This document shows positions 61,873 to 64,000 of a stretch of 64,000 bases of DNA, in pieces. Each line of letters starts with the position of its first letter. Positions within the stretch are counted from its first letter, which is position 1. This DNA is from Linnemannia elongata (lineage: Eukaryota; Mortierellomycota; Mortierellomycetes; Mortierellales; Mortierellaceae). The stretch covers positions 744,001-808,000 of the forward strand of contig JAXBDG010000013.1 of NCBI GenBank assembly GCA_036320915.1, read 5' to 3'. The position numbers and the translations under genes are program-made. The notes under the pieces are model-generated. The model had not been told where the DNA came from, did no database searches, and saw only the letters and a list, made by a program, of their open reading frames with translations.

Positions 61873-64000
61873 CGTTCATTCGACACAACCCACTCCAGGC
61901 ACCTCTTCTTTTTCTATGTCAAGGAAGGAGAGGAGGAGTTACAACAACCACAGATCTACCGTATCGCCTTACAATGTACTTCTTTGCCTCCATTATACAA
62001 TCGATCTGTTGTCCGAAAGATATCCTTCCGGCGGTTCGCCTCAAAGCAATCAACAGCACATCCATAAATCAATGAACGGACAGTAATCAGATTCTTCAAC
62101 GATTTGCTTTTGTGATCGTGCATTCCGTTCAACGATAAAAAAAATAAAATAAAAAAAATAATCAAACATCCGGGGTACCCAACGCGTTTTTGTTATCTTC
62201 TACCCGATCATGCCTTTCTCTTTTGTCTTACTTCTTTTTTCTATGAACTATCAAACACGCTTAAAAAGACAACGGAAAGGCATGGCTGGGAATGAGCGAT
62301 GATGGCCTGTGGGTTATCAATGGCGTAAACCATGCAGGGTGGAGATAAACAAGCAAGAAAAAAGAAACGACTATCTTGATGGGGGAGTGACAATTGGGGA
62401 CATGGGGGAACGAGGGAATAAGCGAGGCGCGGACCAAAGCCCTCGTGGACCATATAGACTACTAGACCGACAAACACACCTCTCCTAGTCCTTCGCCACT
62501 GCTCTCGTTCTTGACCACCGAGCTCTTTTTTTTCCCTACCCGAACGCTCCTTGCTGTGGATGGGGGTGAGTATCAATGGGGGTGTATATAGAGGGGTTTA
62601 TTCGGACGTTCGTTGGGCTTATTCAATAGAGTTGGTTAAACATTTTTTTTTTTTTTTTTGTTGTTATTGATTTCAGGTCCGAACACATTTTGATAAGATC
62701 CTGCCCCCACAAAAATACCTTTATTCTCTTACCAATTCTACTACAAATCCGCACCCAAAAAAAAAAAATGTAAAAGAGAGAAAGAGAGAGGCCGTCTTGA
62801 ACTAAACAGACATCATCCCCAGAAGGAGCGGTGTTTCTTTTTTTCTTTACAAACGGATAATTGTTTTGTTTTTGTTGTGTTGTGCTCCTCTTTTTTTTTT
62901 TTTTTGTGGGACTTTTGACTTGACCAGGAAAGAGGGTGTGTGCGCAATTAAAGAAGGATCTCTCTTAATGAATGCTCATCGTGCAGATACATGTCCGTCC
63001 GTATCTCTTTTAATTGCACAGCATAGTGCTGTCTCTCCCATCATATAAAACCCTTTTTACCCAACAGCACCAAAAAAATATCTTGACAGATCGAAAACAA
63101 GTTTTGGTATGACTGATTGACGAAATAGGCGACGACGTTCTTGCGCACAAACCACCCGCAAGTAAAGAAAGCGCCCGATCTCAGGGGATGATATGATATC
63201 TGCTTGTATTGACAGACACCCTTAATGAGCATTTGCGAGCGCAATGGACAGCAGACCCTTTGCGCCTTATGTGAGGCGAGATAATGCAGGTCATTTGTCA
63301 ATTGGAATGTTGGACCAAGACTCCGTTGTCTTAGTTGGCTAACCGACGTATATACTGTACCTACCAACAAACTACTACAGGGGACAAGTTGTTGAAGCGG
63401 CTAGCTTTTTTTTTTTTTTTATCATTTGACCCAAGGCAAGGTAACAGATATTCACACTGCCATAGCCACATGTTACCAACACTGTTTCCCTTTCAGCTAC
63501 TACGTTCCCTGTCGTACCCGAAGGGTGGGAGTAGGCAAGAGACGTCAAGTATTTGTCATTTTTAATGAGTAAATAGCGATCAAAGAACAATGGCAAAAAA
63601 CAAGCGGCTCCATATCCTACAACTGTATGTGTATGCACGGAAGAAGCGCGCGATTTTCTACGGCACGGATGGATGGACAAAGAAAGTGAACTGTTCAGAC
63701 TCTCCAATGACATACATACCCGAGAATAGGCAGGGTAATAAAAGATAAAAAAGGAGGAAGAAAGAGCACATTTCCCATGACAAATAGTTCAAGTAATAAA
63801 AGCCGAGGAAAAGGGGAGGTTGGTCTCCTTGATTTTATTATTAAACAATCGTCCTTGAACGCCTGAACCGCGGCAAGCATGTGCACGGGTATACAACAAT
63901 TAAGGACCTACTTTGTTGTATCTGCTTTTGTTCTTACAGTTGTGGCGGAAGGGTGAAAGGGAGGAGAGCGTTGTTGGAGGGCGAACGAGGGTGAACGACG
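60926..64000. other. ACC1 upstream region and right-edge spacer, no gene seen
   Basis: About 61125-61345 is almost pure purine on the plus strand (GAAGAAGAGG-like), so a C/T-rich promoter or 5' leader for ACC1. Beyond it lie A31 (61840-61870), several T runs, and short unconvincing frames, of which the one around 63041-63370 (-) is the least low-complexity but has no ATG and no recognised family. The region may hold the end of a gene beyond the window. Confidence 0.5.
61840..61870. repeat. A31 homopolymer
   Basis: Uninterrupted adenine run about 900 nt upstream of the ACC1 start codon. Confidence 0.9.

Overview
This window is nuclear DNA of a filamentous fungus. The protein set (Pbs2-type MAPKK, Avo1/Sin1, Ubc4, Rpn12, Bna6, Vps13, a single-chain Acc1) is fungal or general eukaryotic. 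The genes are intron-rich (up to 19 exons), with GT-AG introns mostly 70-150 nt long, and the intergenic DNA is full of homopolymers and microsatellites. A DDX20/Gemin3-like helicase, balanced GC content and the overall style fit an early-diverging fungus. My best guess is Mucoromycota, probably a Mortierella-type (Mortierellomycotina) genome; this is inference, because no rRNA or marker search was possible.

Layout: the 3' part of a HOG-pathway MAPKK (PBS2-like, +, cut by the left edge, 1-2676); a 2-kb spacer with degenerate repeats; a mitochondrial PPR protein (-, 4695-6788) diverging from the TORC2 subunit AVO1/SIN1 (+, 7316-10348); a 3.4-kb low-complexity spacer; a large tail-anchored protein with an AMPK/Crp1-type glycogen-binding module (+, 13747-17237); a divergent pair of tRNA genes (Val-AAC -, Phe-GAA +); UBC4/5 ubiquitin-conjugating enzyme (+); a CAMKL-type protein kinase (-); proteasome lid subunit RPN12 (+); quinolinate phosphoribosyltransferase BNA6 (-) and the Qc-SNARE syntaxin-8 (-); a DDX20-like DEAD-box helicase (+); an M16 metallopeptidase of the YOL098C type (-, 19 exons including one of 8 nt); a SET/NAP1-family histone chaperone (+); VPS13 (+, 18 exons, 3180 aa); and acetyl-CoA carboxylase ACC1 (-, 5 exons, 2226 aa), followed by about 3 kb with no recognisable gene.

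The genes are unrelated housekeeping and signalling functions, not a cluster. Functional links are loose: UBC4 and RPN12 both serve ubiquitin-proteasome degradation and each has a perfect TGACGTCA site upstream; stress and nutrient signalling is represented by PBS2, AVO1 and the CAMKL kinase; lipid metabolism and membrane traffic by ACC1, VPS13 and syntaxin-8. All exon models were built by hand, by matching reading phase across GT-AG junctions; total coding lengths came out as whole codons and close to family lengths. I found no mobile element with coding capacity, no CRISPR array and no convincing new multi-gene system. The most unusual signals are the micro-exon architecture of the M16 gene, a glycogen-binding domain split by a long insertion, shared GACGCGTC and TGACGTCA promoter words, a 39-nt A run inside a decayed repeat array, and a T47-G23 tract in an AVO1 intron.
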